Shown: piece after piece, positions 1 through 11,600 of the stretch | Position numbering within the stretch: position 1 is the stretch's first letter | How the letters are laid out: each line of letters begins with the position of its first letter | DNA from: Bicyclus anynana | Lineage: Eukaryota > Arthropoda > Insecta > Lepidoptera > Nymphalidae | DNA length: 64,000 nt | Direction of reading: 5' to 3' | NCBI RefSeq assembly: GCF_947172395.1 | Contig: NC_069100.1 | Coordinates: forward strand, 12,304,109-12,368,108 | The notes under the pieces: model-generated | The model's database searches: none | Seen by the model: the letters and a program-made list of their open reading frames with translations, nothing else | What the model was told of the DNA's origin: nothing | Program-made: the position numbers and the translations under genes

Positions 1-472
1 TATAAGTGTGTAGGTATTGGTAGGTAGGTATTTCATGGGATTTTAAGTGGAAATGAAAGAAAATTGGCTTACGGATTACGATTCGGATGAATTCTTCGAC
101 ACCTGAGCCTTCAGATATAATATAAATTTAGTATATTTCCTTTTTAATTTTTAAAATATGTAGTTATAGATATGTAGTAGTTTTAATACTAGTGTATTAT
201 TGTAAAACTTTATAAAATTTAAATACTACTAATAAATAAATGAATTGTCAAATTAATAGAATAAAAGTTTAACTTACGGATAGATTATCATACCTGCCAA
301 AGTATGGTAGGTTACTTTGGTTCCGATATTCTGACCGAAAACTCATGGGGTGGAACTGTGCCTGCTGGAATGTTCTTTTACGCAGTCCTTACACTAATAT
401 CTAAAAAAAACATAGATTTGAATTGAGAACCTCCTCTTTTTTTGAAGTCGGTTAAAAATAAATAAACTAACG
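1..472. other. Non-coding, dispersed repeat remnants
   Basis: AT-rich; TACCTGCCAAAGTATGG and GAACCTCCTCTTTTTTTGAA are pieces of a dispersed repeat seen also at 17990-18050 and 33385-33480. No gene seen. Confidence 0.5.
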
Positions 473-806
473 ACGGCCTCCGTGGCGCAGTGGTATGCGC
501 GGTGGATTTACAAGACGGAGGTCCTGGGTTCGATCCCCGGCTGGGCAGATTGAGATTTTCTTAATTTGTCCAGGTCTGGCTGGTGGGAGGCTTCGGCCGT
601 GGCTAGTTACCACCCTACCGGCAAAGACGTACCGCCAAGCGATTTAGCGTTCCGGTACGATGCCGTGTAGAAACCAAAAGGGGGTGTGGATTTTCATCCT
701 CCTCCTAACAAGTTAGCCCGCTTCCATCTTAGACTGCATCATCACTTACCATCAGGTGAGATTGTAGTCAAGAGCTAACTTGTAAAGAGTAAAAAAAAAA
801 AAAAAG
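473..806 (+). mobile_element. SINE-A copy (reference full-length)
   Basis: A tRNA-like head with pol III A box (GTGGCGCAGTGG) and B box (GGTTCGATCCC), a body with GGCTAGTTACCACCCTACC and CGCCAAGCGATTTAGCG, and a tail TTACCATCAGGTGAGATTGT ending in an A run. About 330 bp. I use it as the reference for the other copies. Confidence 0.85.
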
Positions 807-1258
807 ATTATATAATGAAAAAGAAAAATAAAGATTATCGACATCAGTTTCCATTATTTTGTCAAATATGTACTCGTAATAGGTAGTCTTTGAAAAATAC
901 TCAAGACGCATTTTACCCGCATAAAGTCGAGTAATTTTAAACATATGATGTCACTATATGACGCATATATGTATATCCTGAATGCTAATTAATTACCTAT
1001 TTGCGCGCCTAGTAGTCTAGTGTAGTAGATTGTTTTCCGACTTCAGAAAATAAGGCCCAGGTTCGAAGCCTGTGCCAGACCAAACATTTTTTTAAGTCAT
1101 CGGTCATTATCATGATCATCACACGATCATTTGAGTGATCCTTAGAAAATCAAACACTGATCAGTATTGGAGCAGTTACGTTGAAGCTCTATAATAAATG
1201 CTCTCTCCATTAAGGAGGGAGATTTGATTTGAGATTTGAATGGCCTGTTAAAATATAT

Positions 1259-1275
1259 ATATATATATATATTTA
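1259..1275. repeat. (AT)n microsatellite
   Basis: Simple AT repeat just before SINE-B. Confidence 0.85.
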
Positions 1276-1363
1276 TTCAAATTTATGTAAAAGTTACAAA
1301 CAGTACCGTACCCTAATGTCGTAATGTGAATGAAATATACTGATAATGATGATGATGGTGATG

Positions 1364-1690
1364 AGCCGTGATAGCCCAGTGGATACACTTCTGCGTTCGA
1401 TTTGGAGTACGTAGGTTCGAATCTGGTCCGGGGCATAAACCTATAACTTATTTTATTTGCATTTTAAGAAATTAAATAAATAAAAAAATTCGTGTCTCAA
1501 ACGGTGACGGTAAATCATCCTGAGGGAACCTGCATACCATAGAGAGATATTCTTTATTCTCTAGGTGTGTGAAGTCTGCCAATATGTATTGGGCCAGCGT
1601 AGTGGACTATTAGCTAAAGCCCTCCACCATTTGAGAGGAGACTCGTGCTCAACAGTGAGTCGAATATAGGTTGGTAATGATGATGATGAA
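1364..1690 (+). mobile_element. SINE-B copy
   Basis: A tRNA-like head (GATAGCCCAGTGGATA, then GTAGGTTCGAATCTGG), a body with the GAAGTCTGCCAAT and GGGCCAGCGT blocks, and a GGTTGGTAATGATGATGATG tail. Family length about 310 bp. Confidence 0.8.
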
Positions 1691-2815
1691 TTTGATGATT
1701 TAACATTCACTGATTGTTAATCTTTGCATGGTATAGTTACATCTTCGCCATAAATAGTCCTTGAGGGTACCTACTTTGCAATGCACATTAAAATACATTT
1801 TTACATCTTGAAAATCAGGTTTTATTCAAAATTTTACTCTATAAAATCGCATATCGCATTCCATTTTATATGAAATTGAATTTAATTTACACATACTTTA
1901 AGGTATAAAATTCAGTGAAAAACAAATCAGGTACGTTCTTTTAAAAGTTGTAGTATGTAAAATACAAGAACAAATCGATATCATTCGTAATGAGTGTACA
2001 GTAAAATGGTACATAATTCCTTTGAAATAGAGTTTAAAATTGTAATGATTTTTGTGCGCATCTTTAAGACTTTGTATTAATTAAAGTTCAGAAAAAAAGA
2101 CAAATACGATGATTGCAAAGAACTCCACGGTTTATAACACACTCGCATTTAATATTTATATTTTATTACTTCAACTGGTACAGGCCAATTCACTAACTTT
2201 GACATATTATGTGAGTTACCTAATATATTTGACATTAGATCAAAAATAACCAAATTTTTCGTATTCCGTAAAGCACATTGTTAACAAAAATCATAATGTC
2301 AACTGGGAAATGTCTATCATTATATCTAAGAAGGGTTGTTAGTAGGCACCTGATGTCATTTATAACCTTTATTCGAAATTTTAGTCCGTTAGTATTAAAT
2401 AAGAGTGACATGAGAATTACTTACAATAGCTAGTTGTTACAATTGAAAACTCTGCGAACGTGAATATTGACTCAGTTAATATTTATATGAAGATAAAGTG
2501 CATACCCAAAGCTATTTTTAATAAATAAACTTATAAAAAAACTTCAATCACTCACCGACCCACTATTTAGTTAGTCTTATAAAAATGGGTGTATTTTATT
2601 TGTTAAGGGATTTTTAGAAGAAACGAAATTAACATACAAATAGATAGTCTCCTAAAGTATCGTAGATTCTCTGGTTCTGATATTTGACATAAATCTAAGG
2701 GTGGTGAAATCGCAGAGCACAGCTATTATAGTTTGACGAACACAATATATGTAACATAAATAACATAATGTATAATACACTTCAAATATAACCAAATAGA
2801 GATATGTTAATTTAA
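1691..2815. other. Non-coding AT-rich stretch
   Basis: No ORF with coding character and no recognised repeat on either strand. It lies downstream of the unassigned terminal exon. Confidence 0.5.
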
Positions 2816-3028
2816 TTATTTATTTGTAAAAGTTGGCAGTTGATTGGGGAATAGTCCGAAGCGTCTTCCAGGAATAACTCCGCCCTCGCGAAGTGGTTTC
2901 TTGGAAACAGTCGGAACCAGTCCTTGCTTACAAGACGGGAACATTTGTATAACAAAATCAAACTGCATAAATGCATCATTTTCGCGTTTTCTGCAAAGAT
3001 TTTTTAATATTACACTAGGGCGTCGAAA
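2816..3028 (-). CDS. Unassigned terminal coding exon, 70 codons
   Basis: After a CTCCTCAG acceptor the minus strand is open for 70 codons in phase 0 and ends in TAA, followed at once by ATTAAA. The peptide begins FRRPSVILKNLCRKREN, has MQFDFVIQMFPSC in the middle, and continues PLREGGVIPGRRFGLFPNQL. Its mixed hydrophobic and charged composition and clean acceptor look like coding sequence in AT-rich DNA. I do not recognise the family, and I found no partner exon within the window. It may be the last exon of a gene whose other exons are spaced within 3-8 kb or interleaved with the protease, or a fossil exon. Confidence 0.45.
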   Translation of the reverse strand, partial: FRRPSVILKNLCRKRENDAFMQFDFVIQMFPSCKQGLVPTVSKKPLREGGVIPGRRFGLFPNQLPTFTNK

Positions 3029-3349
3029 CTGAGGAGAATCCTTTATAAATGTTATAATGCTCCAGGCTTCTCTTAATATAAATTAGACAAGGAATAAAAG
3101 AGTTCAACGCGTACTCAGCTGCTAACTTTTTATTTTCTAATTGAAAATGGTATACTTAATTGTAATATGTATCATCTAAGCCTAAGGGAAACTAATCTTT
3201 GTCACAAAAGCATTACGTCGTCCTAATTTATCTATACTTATAATAAATCTGTAGAGAGGTCAATTCTGTACATGAAATAGATTTCCAAAATAACTATCAG
3301 GGGGTGATTAATGGTCGATACTGATGCCAAAAATGCAATCAGTAAAATT

Positions 3350-3352
<3 letters not shown>

Positions 3353-3410
<58 letters not shown>

Positions 3411-3411
3411 A
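3353..3411 (+). repeat. (CTGT)n microsatellite
   Basis: Nearly perfect 4-bp repeat, about 14 units; creates an open frame of repeated Cys-Leu-Ser-Val that is not a gene. Confidence 0.9.
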
Positions 3412-3792
3412 TGTTCTTTATAGAAACAAAAACTACTCGACGGATTTTAACGAAACTTAGTACAATTATTCTTCATACTCTAGGGCAGGTTATAGTATAC
3501 TTTTCATCACGCTACGACCAATAGGAGCAGAGCAGTAAAGAGAAATGTTGGGAAAACGGGAGAAGTTACTCAATTATTTAAGCTTTCGTCGCGTGGTATT
3601 TTCGTTATAGAAACAAAAACTACTCGTTTGATTTCAACAAAACTTGGTACAATTATTTTTCATACTCCTGGGCAGGTTAAAGTGTACTTTTTATTACGCT
3701 ACCGTCAATAGGAGCAGAGAAGCGAAGGGAAATGTTGAGAAAACGGGAGAAGTTACTCCATTTTTTAAGCTTCCGTCGCCGTCGCATGGGCC

Positions 3793-3872
3793 CTACCATA
3801 GGGGTAGTAGGATAGGGGTAGGGTAGGGGTAAGGTAGGGGTAGTGTAGGGTAGGGGTAGGCGTAGTAGTAGG
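3793..3872 (+). repeat. Short TAGGGG tract in Helitron-like element
   Basis: Same unit as the 6.2-6.6 kb minisatellite and in the same position relative to the element's 3' end. Confidence 0.8.
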
Positions 3873-4017
3873 GTTTCACGCAGACGAAGTCGCAGGCGTC
3901 CGCTAGTATTATAATATATGTATTATCTCCATCTCAAACTGCAGTGCGGAGCTTTGTCAATATCAGACAATTTGTCTACTTCGGCGGATAAGTTTTATGA
4001 AAAAGAGATAATAGCTA

Positions 4018-4320
4018 CTTTATTTTATTCTCTACAAGTTAGCCCTTGACTGCAATCTCACCTGGTGGTAAGTAATGATGCAATCTAAGATGGAAGCGGG
4101 CTAACTTGTTAGGAGTAGCATGAAATCCACACCACACCCCTTTCGGTTTCTACACGATCCGGAACGCTAAATCACTTGGCGGTACATCTTTACTGGTAGG
4201 GTAGTAACTAGCCACGGCTGAAGCCAGCCACCCAACCCATCAGCTAAACCTGGACCAATTAAGAAAACCTTAATCGGTCCAACCGGGGATCGAAGCCAGG
4301 ACTTCCGTCTTGTAAATCCT
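4018..4320 (-). mobile_element. SINE-A copy
   Basis: Tail, body and half of the tRNA-like head; the head ends at the TCTTGTAAATCC block. Confidence 0.8.
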
Positions 4321-5388
4321 TAAAAAATATCTTATAAGTATGCATAAATTAGGTAGTAATTAAAATTAAGTTATATCAATAATCTAGAAGTGTTACTAAC
4401 GCTATCTAGTGATAGCTTGATAAAGATCTTGTCCGTATCGATCTACCGAGAATTCAAAACCACACTACTTCGATTTGTGTAAAAGTTTTGGTATTTCTCA
4501 ATAGATGGCGTGGCAAATCTAAATTTTAGATGATGATGGTAATAACAATATTATCATCATCAGCATAAACCAATGATGTACTCCGCGCCACGAAACAGGT
4601 CCCATAGACGCTTAAGTCCTAATGGCGCTCATTGTCATTTGGTAATGGCGGTTTTGTTGTTATTTGCTTAAGGCGCTGTCAAATAGTTCAGGTTTTGAAT
4701 GAATTCCTATGAATACTTAGGCCATCATACCAAAAAGGTTATATATGAAAATAAAAACAAGAGGGGTTGTAAGTATGCATGGAAAATCTTTAATTTTTCA
4801 AGTTACATTTGTAATAAATAAAAATAATTAAAAAAATAAAAAACCCGACTGCATAAAGTATAAAAAAACTGAAAAAAAAAAAAAAACAAGTTCAGTCCAG
4901 AAGTGTAGAAAGCAATTAGAAAATAGTCGGGTCCCGACAATCTCATACAAAATAGTACCTATAGATAACTAATAAATAACGTTTTTTTAATTGTAGTTTT
5001 TTTAAACATGGCCATGAAATACCATTTTAGAATTCTCACAAAAAGTTGAATTTGATACCGATATTGCAATAAGAATTTTTTTTTTTCACCTCGAGTCTAT
5101 AGCGTTGCAGTCTACTTGTTATTTTTTTTAGTTTCACCTATCTAAAAACACTTGGGTTATTGAGACAAATCTAACGATATCCTAATTACGTAAATCCGTT
5201 CAGTGGTTTGAAAGATATGAGGTAATAAAGAATATTATATACATACATACAAGATAACCCTTCTTGCAGTCGGGTAAAAATTGGTATGCGTACTATCAGA
5301 AAAATAATAAAAATAATTATTAATAAAAATAATATATATCGAGACTTTCGTATTTTTTTTTAAATTTCGTTCATGTTTTGAGTTATCT
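4321..5388. other. Non-coding stretch with repeat pieces
   Basis: Contains an inverted-repeat-like CTCCGCGCCACG piece at 4577 and a dispersed repeat at about 4840-5275 with ACCCGACTGCATAA and CTTGCAGTCGGGTAAAA at its ends. No gene. Confidence 0.5.
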
Positions 5389-6706
5389 ATACTAATATTA
5401 TAAAGAGGTAAAGTTTGTAAATTTGTAAGTTTGTAAGTTTGTAAGTTTGTAACAATTTTTTGAAATGGGGTAATCTTCGGAACTACTGGACCGATTTTAA
5501 AACTTCTTTCACCAGTAGAATGCTACGTTATCGGGGAGTGCTATAGGCTATATTTTATATTTCTATCATATATAACTACCGAGATATCGCGGGTTTTCTC
5601 TTACAGGTCAGACCGAAAAACTTACTTATTCGCATGCGCTGCCTCAACCATTGCGTATAACTGAAATAAATGTATGGAGGCTTTTTGAACCTTTAAAAGT
5701 TCTACAAAAAAGTCCGCGACACCATATATCTATCTTTTATATTTTAGCAGATATAGTACCTTTAGTACTTTAATAAATTATTTAAATTTTAAACTAAGGT
5801 TTACGTCATAATTTACACAACTAAACTTAAATCCTTATTAAAATAAATGATTTAATAATCACAAGGATATTATAGAGATAAGATTTGCCCTTTACAGTAT
5901 GTTAATTAGTTATATAGTTTCGGAGATAATACAAAATTTCTGAAAGTCGCAGAAATGCCGCTATATGACGCCCCGCGGTTTCAATTACGTGGTTCCCGTT
6001 CCCGTATGAATATGAGGACCAAACATAGCCTATGACACTCGCAAATAATGTAGCTTTCTATTGGTAAAAGAATTTTCCAAATCGGTCCAGTAGATCCAGA
6101 GATTACCCCCGACAACCACACAAACTTTACCTCTTTATAGTATTAGCATAGAAGTCGCTTGGGAAATTATAGTCTTTTGGTCATTGCACTACGCACAAAA
6201 GGCTGGACCAATTTTGCTAAGGGTAGGGATAGGATAGAGGTAGGGAAGGGGTAGGATAGAGGTAGGGTAGGGGTAATTTAGGGAAAGTGTAGGGTAGGGT
6301 ACGGATAAGGTAGGGGTAGTGTAGGGTAGGGGCAAGGTAGAGGTAGGGGAAGGATATGGAACGTATAGGGTAGGGGAGGAGTAGGATAGGGGTAGGGTAG
6401 GGTAGGGGTAGGGTAGGGATAAGGTAGGGGTAGGGAAGGGTTAGGGTTAGCGGTAGGGTAGGAGTAAGGTAGGGGTAGGGTAGGGGTAGATTAGGGGTAG
6501 GGTAGGATAGGGTATGGATAGGTTACGGGTAGGGTTAGGGTAGGGTAAGGTGGGGGAGGGAAGGGTTAGCGTTAGCGGTAGGGTAGGAGTAAGGTAGGGG
6601 TAGGGTAGGGTAGGGTAGGGTTAGGTAGGTTTACGAGCAGGGTAAAGTAGAGGTAGAGAAGTTTACATCAATTTTTACGCGGACGAAGTCGCGGGCGTCC
6701 GCTAGT
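5389..6706 (+). mobile_element. Helitron-like element with long TAGGGG minisatellite
   Basis: Starts TCTATACTAATATTATAAAG and ends GCGGACGAAGTCGCGG..GCGTCCGCTAG|T; the GCGGAC/GTCCGC arms form the terminal hairpin. A related element in minus orientation (about 5962-6150) is nested. Non-autonomous. Confidence 0.6.
6220..6655 (+). repeat. G-rich minisatellite (TAGGGG/TAGGG units)
   Basis: About 435 nt of irregular GGTAGGGGTAGGGTA units with few interruptions. Runs of three or four G every two to four bases allow G-quadruplex folding. It sits directly inside the Helitron 3' end. Confidence 0.85.
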
Positions 6707-6835
6707 GTATTTGTAAAATGATAAGTGGACTATTTATTATATATAAAAATGCCAAAATATAAATAGAAGGGGTTGAAATAGAGGTCGAAAGTTTTTATTG
6801 ATTTTCACGTGGACAAAGTTGCGGAGTCCGCTAGT

Positions 6836-8414
6836 TTATAATATTGGTGTATTTTAGCTTAGTGTAGTTGAAAATATAAAAAACCTTTTATGGATATCAA
6901 AATTTTATTTAGCAGATGTAATTATATTATATTTTACAAAAATAATGTTAAAATACTAAAAAATAAATATATCTATAAAACAAAATATTAAATAATCTAC
7001 AGACCACATAGTCCAACATCCTAATTTAGGATTTCATTAGCATTTATATGAGTACATAAAATTATAACAAAATAATAAAAAACCTATGATAAAAATGTTT
7101 AACAGAAAAATTTACTTAGGCTTAAATATTTTTCACGAAATAATTTTAATATTTATTCAATTTAATATTTATGAATTTCGAATTTAAACTCACTTTACAT
7201 TCTTATAACTTTTTTTTTAAATTATTACTACAAACCACATTAGGTAAGTATTTATATGGTAACTGGTTGACTGAAATATCAATGTCAAGCCAAAATATCA
7301 GAAATCAGATAGCTGAAAAACTACTTTTGTGATAAGGATTTTGGAAATTTACCCTATGGAGAAATTCACGGACATCTGCCAGTTATTTATTTATAAATCA
7401 GGTAAGTCCAATATAAAATCAAAGTAAAACACCTACATTAAAGAAATATTATTATAAAAATAAATTATTGATTTTATAAAATTTAAAGTATTTACTAAAC
7501 TTTTGTCAATATTTCTACATTTTTTCTATCATTATCACAGAAGGTAAAATATTACCTGTTCTAGCGGGTAATTTTAAATAATTATTTTTTTTATGTCGTA
7601 CGATAAAAACAAAAGATTTACTCAAAATCCACATTCTTTAAAAATAAAGTCAAGAAGTTACTTAAAGAAATTTAAATTTATTTGTTATTTTTAATATATC
7701 TAATCATCTGACTGTTTGTGATGTTACAATAACTCTAATTTTTACATACTAAGTGTAGGGGTAAACAAACGTATTTGACAAGTAACCCTATAAAATTGCT
7801 TTGTTTTTGTTATTTAAAGGTTTTTCTTAAACATCACTAAGTACCTAAAGTAGGTAGGTGTTTAAATTATTACGATGACAGGTAAATGTTGTTAAATTTT
7901 CTAAAATGAAAATAAATAAACGGCTAATGTTAAATAAATTACATAATAAACAGGGACTGTTGTTTTATAAATGTGAACACTCATTTTGTCTATTACCCAA
8001 GTAAGCTCCACCCAAGTTAATGTTGGCCAAAAAATATCAATCAAGTTGAATGGGGTTGTTTGGGTCGGTTAAAAACAAGTTGTTAATTTAAAACTATTGC
8101 TTATTTATTATTTACATAAATTATATCTCTTGCTAATTTTACAACAACAGGTAAAGGTAAACTAGCTAATTTGTCACAATAACTTATTTTTTTGTGATTA
8201 GATTTTACATTCCTTTTCTGTATAGGTAAACTTGATAGTCCAGTATCAAGCAAAAAAAAAACAGCTGGTTATTAACAATTTTTGATGACCTCGATACTGA
8301 TATAAGTTGGGAGGCGGGGAGTTTATTATTAACTTAATAGCAATCAATTGTAAAAAGCTCCACGAATCCTGAACTATGATTATAAAAACTTTACGATATT
8401 TACAATATTAACAG
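6836..8414. other. Non-coding AT-rich stretch
   Basis: Very AT-rich; no ORF of coding character. Presumed intergenic 3' flank of the protease. Confidence 0.5.
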
Positions 8415-8420
8415 TTTATT
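8415..8420 (-). promoter_or_regulatory. Poly(A) signal of the protease gene
   Basis: AATAAA on the minus strand, only four bases past the stop codon. No other canonical hexamer was noted nearby, so a very short 3' UTR is likely. Confidence 0.6.
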
Positions 8421-8424
8421 CTAG

Positions 8425-8604
8425 TTATGTAGTGACAAGTTTGTCGATCCACGGCACAAATTTTTGTATGTTTGTGTAAACGCCGGGTAAATGTTCCCGA
8501 CCGCAGCCGATGCCCCACGAGACTAGACCGATGAGGGTGCTTCGCCCCTGGTACTTCAGTGTCAGAGGGCCCCCGGAGTCGCCTTGGCAGGAGTCTCGAC
8601 CACC
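8425..8604 (-). CDS. Protease exon 8: catalytic Ser and C-terminus
   Basis: Residues 481-539 and a stop codon. GGRDSCQGDSGGPL carries the specificity residue D484 and catalytic S490; LVSWGIGCG and PGVYTNI follow; the C-terminus is WIDKLVTT. Phase 0 start at a CTTCAG acceptor. Confidence 0.95.
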   Translation of the reverse strand, partial: GGRDSCQGDSGGPLTLKYQGRSTLIGLVSWGIGCGREHLPGVYTNIQKFVPWIDKLVTT

Positions 8605-11600
8605 CTGAAGGTAGAAAAGTAACACTGTAATGTAATTTATGTTTATTCAATGACTATAGCTTGGCAAATTCGTTCGTAACACTTCCGATGGTCTGCGCGG
8701 GCCGGGGGGCGTGTAGCGATGAATGAAAAATGATGTACCTCACTTCCCCGCACGCACGATTTCACACCCGCGCAATATTTCCCCCGTCGCCCACATGATA
8801 TGTGGGCGACGGAGGGAAAAACTGCGGGAATGTCATCAACAAAGTTGCCAAGCTATGCCAAGCAGATGAATAATATTCAGTAATTCAGACAGATAATATT
8901 TAGTAGTGTTTGTTATTTCTTCTGATTGATAATCAAAATTACCTGTAAAAATAGTCTATCTCCTAAATCATACATTTATAACAGACTAGCCTGTAACTTC
9001 GTCCGCTTGAAATTTAGTTTTTCACAAATCCCTCGGGAACCGTTGACTTTATCTGGATGAAAAGTAGTCTATGTGTTATTCCAGAGTAAAATCTATTTCC
9101 ATTCCAAATTTCAGCCAATCGGTTCAGTAGTTGCGGCGTTAAAGAGTAACAAACATCCATACAAACTTTCGTGTTTATAATATTAGTGGGAAGTGGGATA
9201 GATAGTGTGTAGTCGCAGGATTCGTAAGCCGTTCTATATGCCCCGAAATGGGAGCCCTTCACGCTAAAAGCCGTGATAGCCCAGTGGATATGACTCTGCC
9301 TCCAATTCCGGAGGGTGTGGGTTCGAATCTGGTCCCGGGCATGCACCTCCAACTTTTCAGTTGTGTGCATTTTAAGAAACTAAATCTCACGTGGCTCAAA
9401 CTGTGAAGGAAAACATCGTGAGGAAACCTGCATACCAGAGAATTTTCTTAATTCTCTGCGTGTGTGAAGTCTGCCAATCCGCATTGGGCCAGCGTGGTGG
9501 ACTAAGGCCTAATCCCTCTCATTCTGAGAGGAGACTCGAGCTCAGCAGTGAGCCGAATATGGGTTGATAATGAATAACGACGCATCATTACGCTACGATA
9601 AGTACGCTTGTACGCGATACGCGGCTAGGTAATTAGCTTAGCTCTTACGCTCACATAGTCACAGACATGGCTTACATTTGGAGTGAAAAATTGTTAGGTG
9701 TTGCGAGTCTATAGGACTAAGTTCTAAATATATAAAAGCGAAAGGTTCATTATGAAATATCGAAAACCGCTTGATGTACAATTTGGCAGGTGCTTTATAG
9801 TTAGTGGACGTCCGCAAAGAACAGATTTTGCGACAGTGCCGAATTAAGGAGGTCTAATGGCGGACGAATCAGCGGGCATCTAGTTAATAAGTACCTCTTT
9901 GTACCCGGCGCACAGGAACACGTCGTGGATGGTCTCCCGCCGGCCCGCCGCACGGAACCATCGCTGGCAGCGCTCGTTTGGTATCACTTCCACATCCACC
10001 TCCTGGAAATGGTAAAACAATATTGAAGCGCATTTGACACTAGACAGTAAAATCACGAACAATGAAAGAAAGAAAAAGAAATATTTTATTTGGACACACA
10101 CTCACACATAATACACAGAAGACAACAAAAAGAAAGAAAGAAATTAAATTATTTATTGAAGTAAAACTTCTTTACGCACGCTTGCTTGGATCTATTGAAC
10201 TGATTTTGTAAATTCCTTTACGCATAGAAAGCCATATAATTTGTATAGCTTGGCAAGTTCTTTGATGATACTCCCATGATATGTGGGTGACGGAGAGTGA
10301 AGGAATGTATGGGTGTGAAAGGCGTGCGCGCGGGGCAGAGACTGGAACCCGCCTCCCGGTCCCCGCGAACCATTGGGAGAGATACGAACGAATTTGCCAG
10401 GCTATATTAATTTAATCCCCGCGTTCCCACGGAAGTGGGAACTAGTAGTAAGTATTAAATACCTGTAGTACGGTCGGCACCGTGCTCTGTCCGTGCCGCG
10501 TGCGTCCCCAGCCCGCGACGGTCGCCATCTTGCCCGCCAGCTTCATCTGCTTCTGCGGCAGGCATACCTGGAAATGTTACAAAATATACATCATAAATTA
10601 ATACGTTAGTTAGTAAGTTAGTCATACGTTCTTCAATTAATGAACACACAACAGCGCATTACAGTATTCCATGCTGTGCGAAATGTTGTTTAATATTCAA
10701 TAAAGTTAGTAGGCTCTTGTAAAACAACTGACTACTATTACCTTAAGTGTTGATTGCTCACAACTTCTCTGTACAGTTGCACGTATCTCTTTGCTTCGTG
10801 AACTGGTCATTAAAGTAAGTATCGCTTGTAAAAATAACTAACCAGTAGTATAAGCTGCTTGAACACCACCTCTGTGTCCAACTGAACGCACCTTCTTACG
10901 CTGCTTCATGAACTGGTCAATAAAGTAAGCACTTATAAAATAACTGACCAGCGGAATGTTTTGTTTGAACACCACCTCTCTGACCTCACGCACCTCCTTG
11001 CGCTGCCTCATGAACTGGCCATTGAAGTTAGTAAAACTGGTCACTAAACTTAGTAAAAGAACTAACCGGTAGTATGTGCTGCTTAAACACCACCTCTCTG
11101 TCCAACTGTACCAGCGCCACATCGTTTCGGAAGTCAGCCGGCTCGTAGGACGGGTGTACCTCCTTGCGTTGCACCGCGAACTCCTCGTGGGAGTACCTCT
11201 CCCCCGCGTCCCTCACGTCCCACTCCCCTAACCGCACGCGGAGCTGGGAGTTTGGGGTTCTGTGGAAAACGGAGAAGAACTAGATTATAAGATGAAAACT
11301 GATTAGGTTAGGTTTCAAAATTAAAACTACTACACAAATTTAAATGGTCGCCGACCTTTATATAAAATAAAATGAACATTATTCTCAATGGCGTGCATAA
11401 GGTTCTTAACTAGGGTAGGCAGTGTACGTGAAAATTGAAAATTGTAATGGGTCAGGGTAGGCAGTACATTTTAGTGTTTAAAAAGCGCAAGAAATTAATA
11501 AACCAAGTTTCACAGTTCGTCATCAACCCATATTCGGCTCACTGCTGAGCTCGAGTCTCCTCTCAGAATGAGAGGGGTTAGGCCAATAGTCTACCACGCT

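Larger units (their letters stand above)
3232..3905 (+). mobile_element. Helitron-like element with (CTGT)n and TAGGGG repeats
   Basis: Starts TCTATACTTATAATAAATCT, contains a (CTGT)n run (3353-3411), two related blocks of 'AAACAAAAACTACTCG' type, a TAGGGG-rich tract and the terminal hairpin and end GGCGTCCGCTAG|T. TC...CTAG ends with a hairpin just before the 3' end are Helitron hallmarks. No helicase gene, so non-autonomous. Confidence 0.6.

Noticed and set aside
473..560. Functional tRNA gene (A and B boxes present), also at other SINE heads
   Set aside because: The same head recurs many times, always joined to the same body and tail, so these are SINE promoters and not tRNA genes.
6220..6655. 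Interstitial telomere-like array
   Set aside because: The unit is TAGGGG/TAGGG with irregular spacing, not the insect TTAGG repeat, and it belongs to a Helitron-like element.
6220..6655. CRISPR-like repeat array
   Set aside because: No regular repeat-spacer structure, and the genome is eukaryotic.
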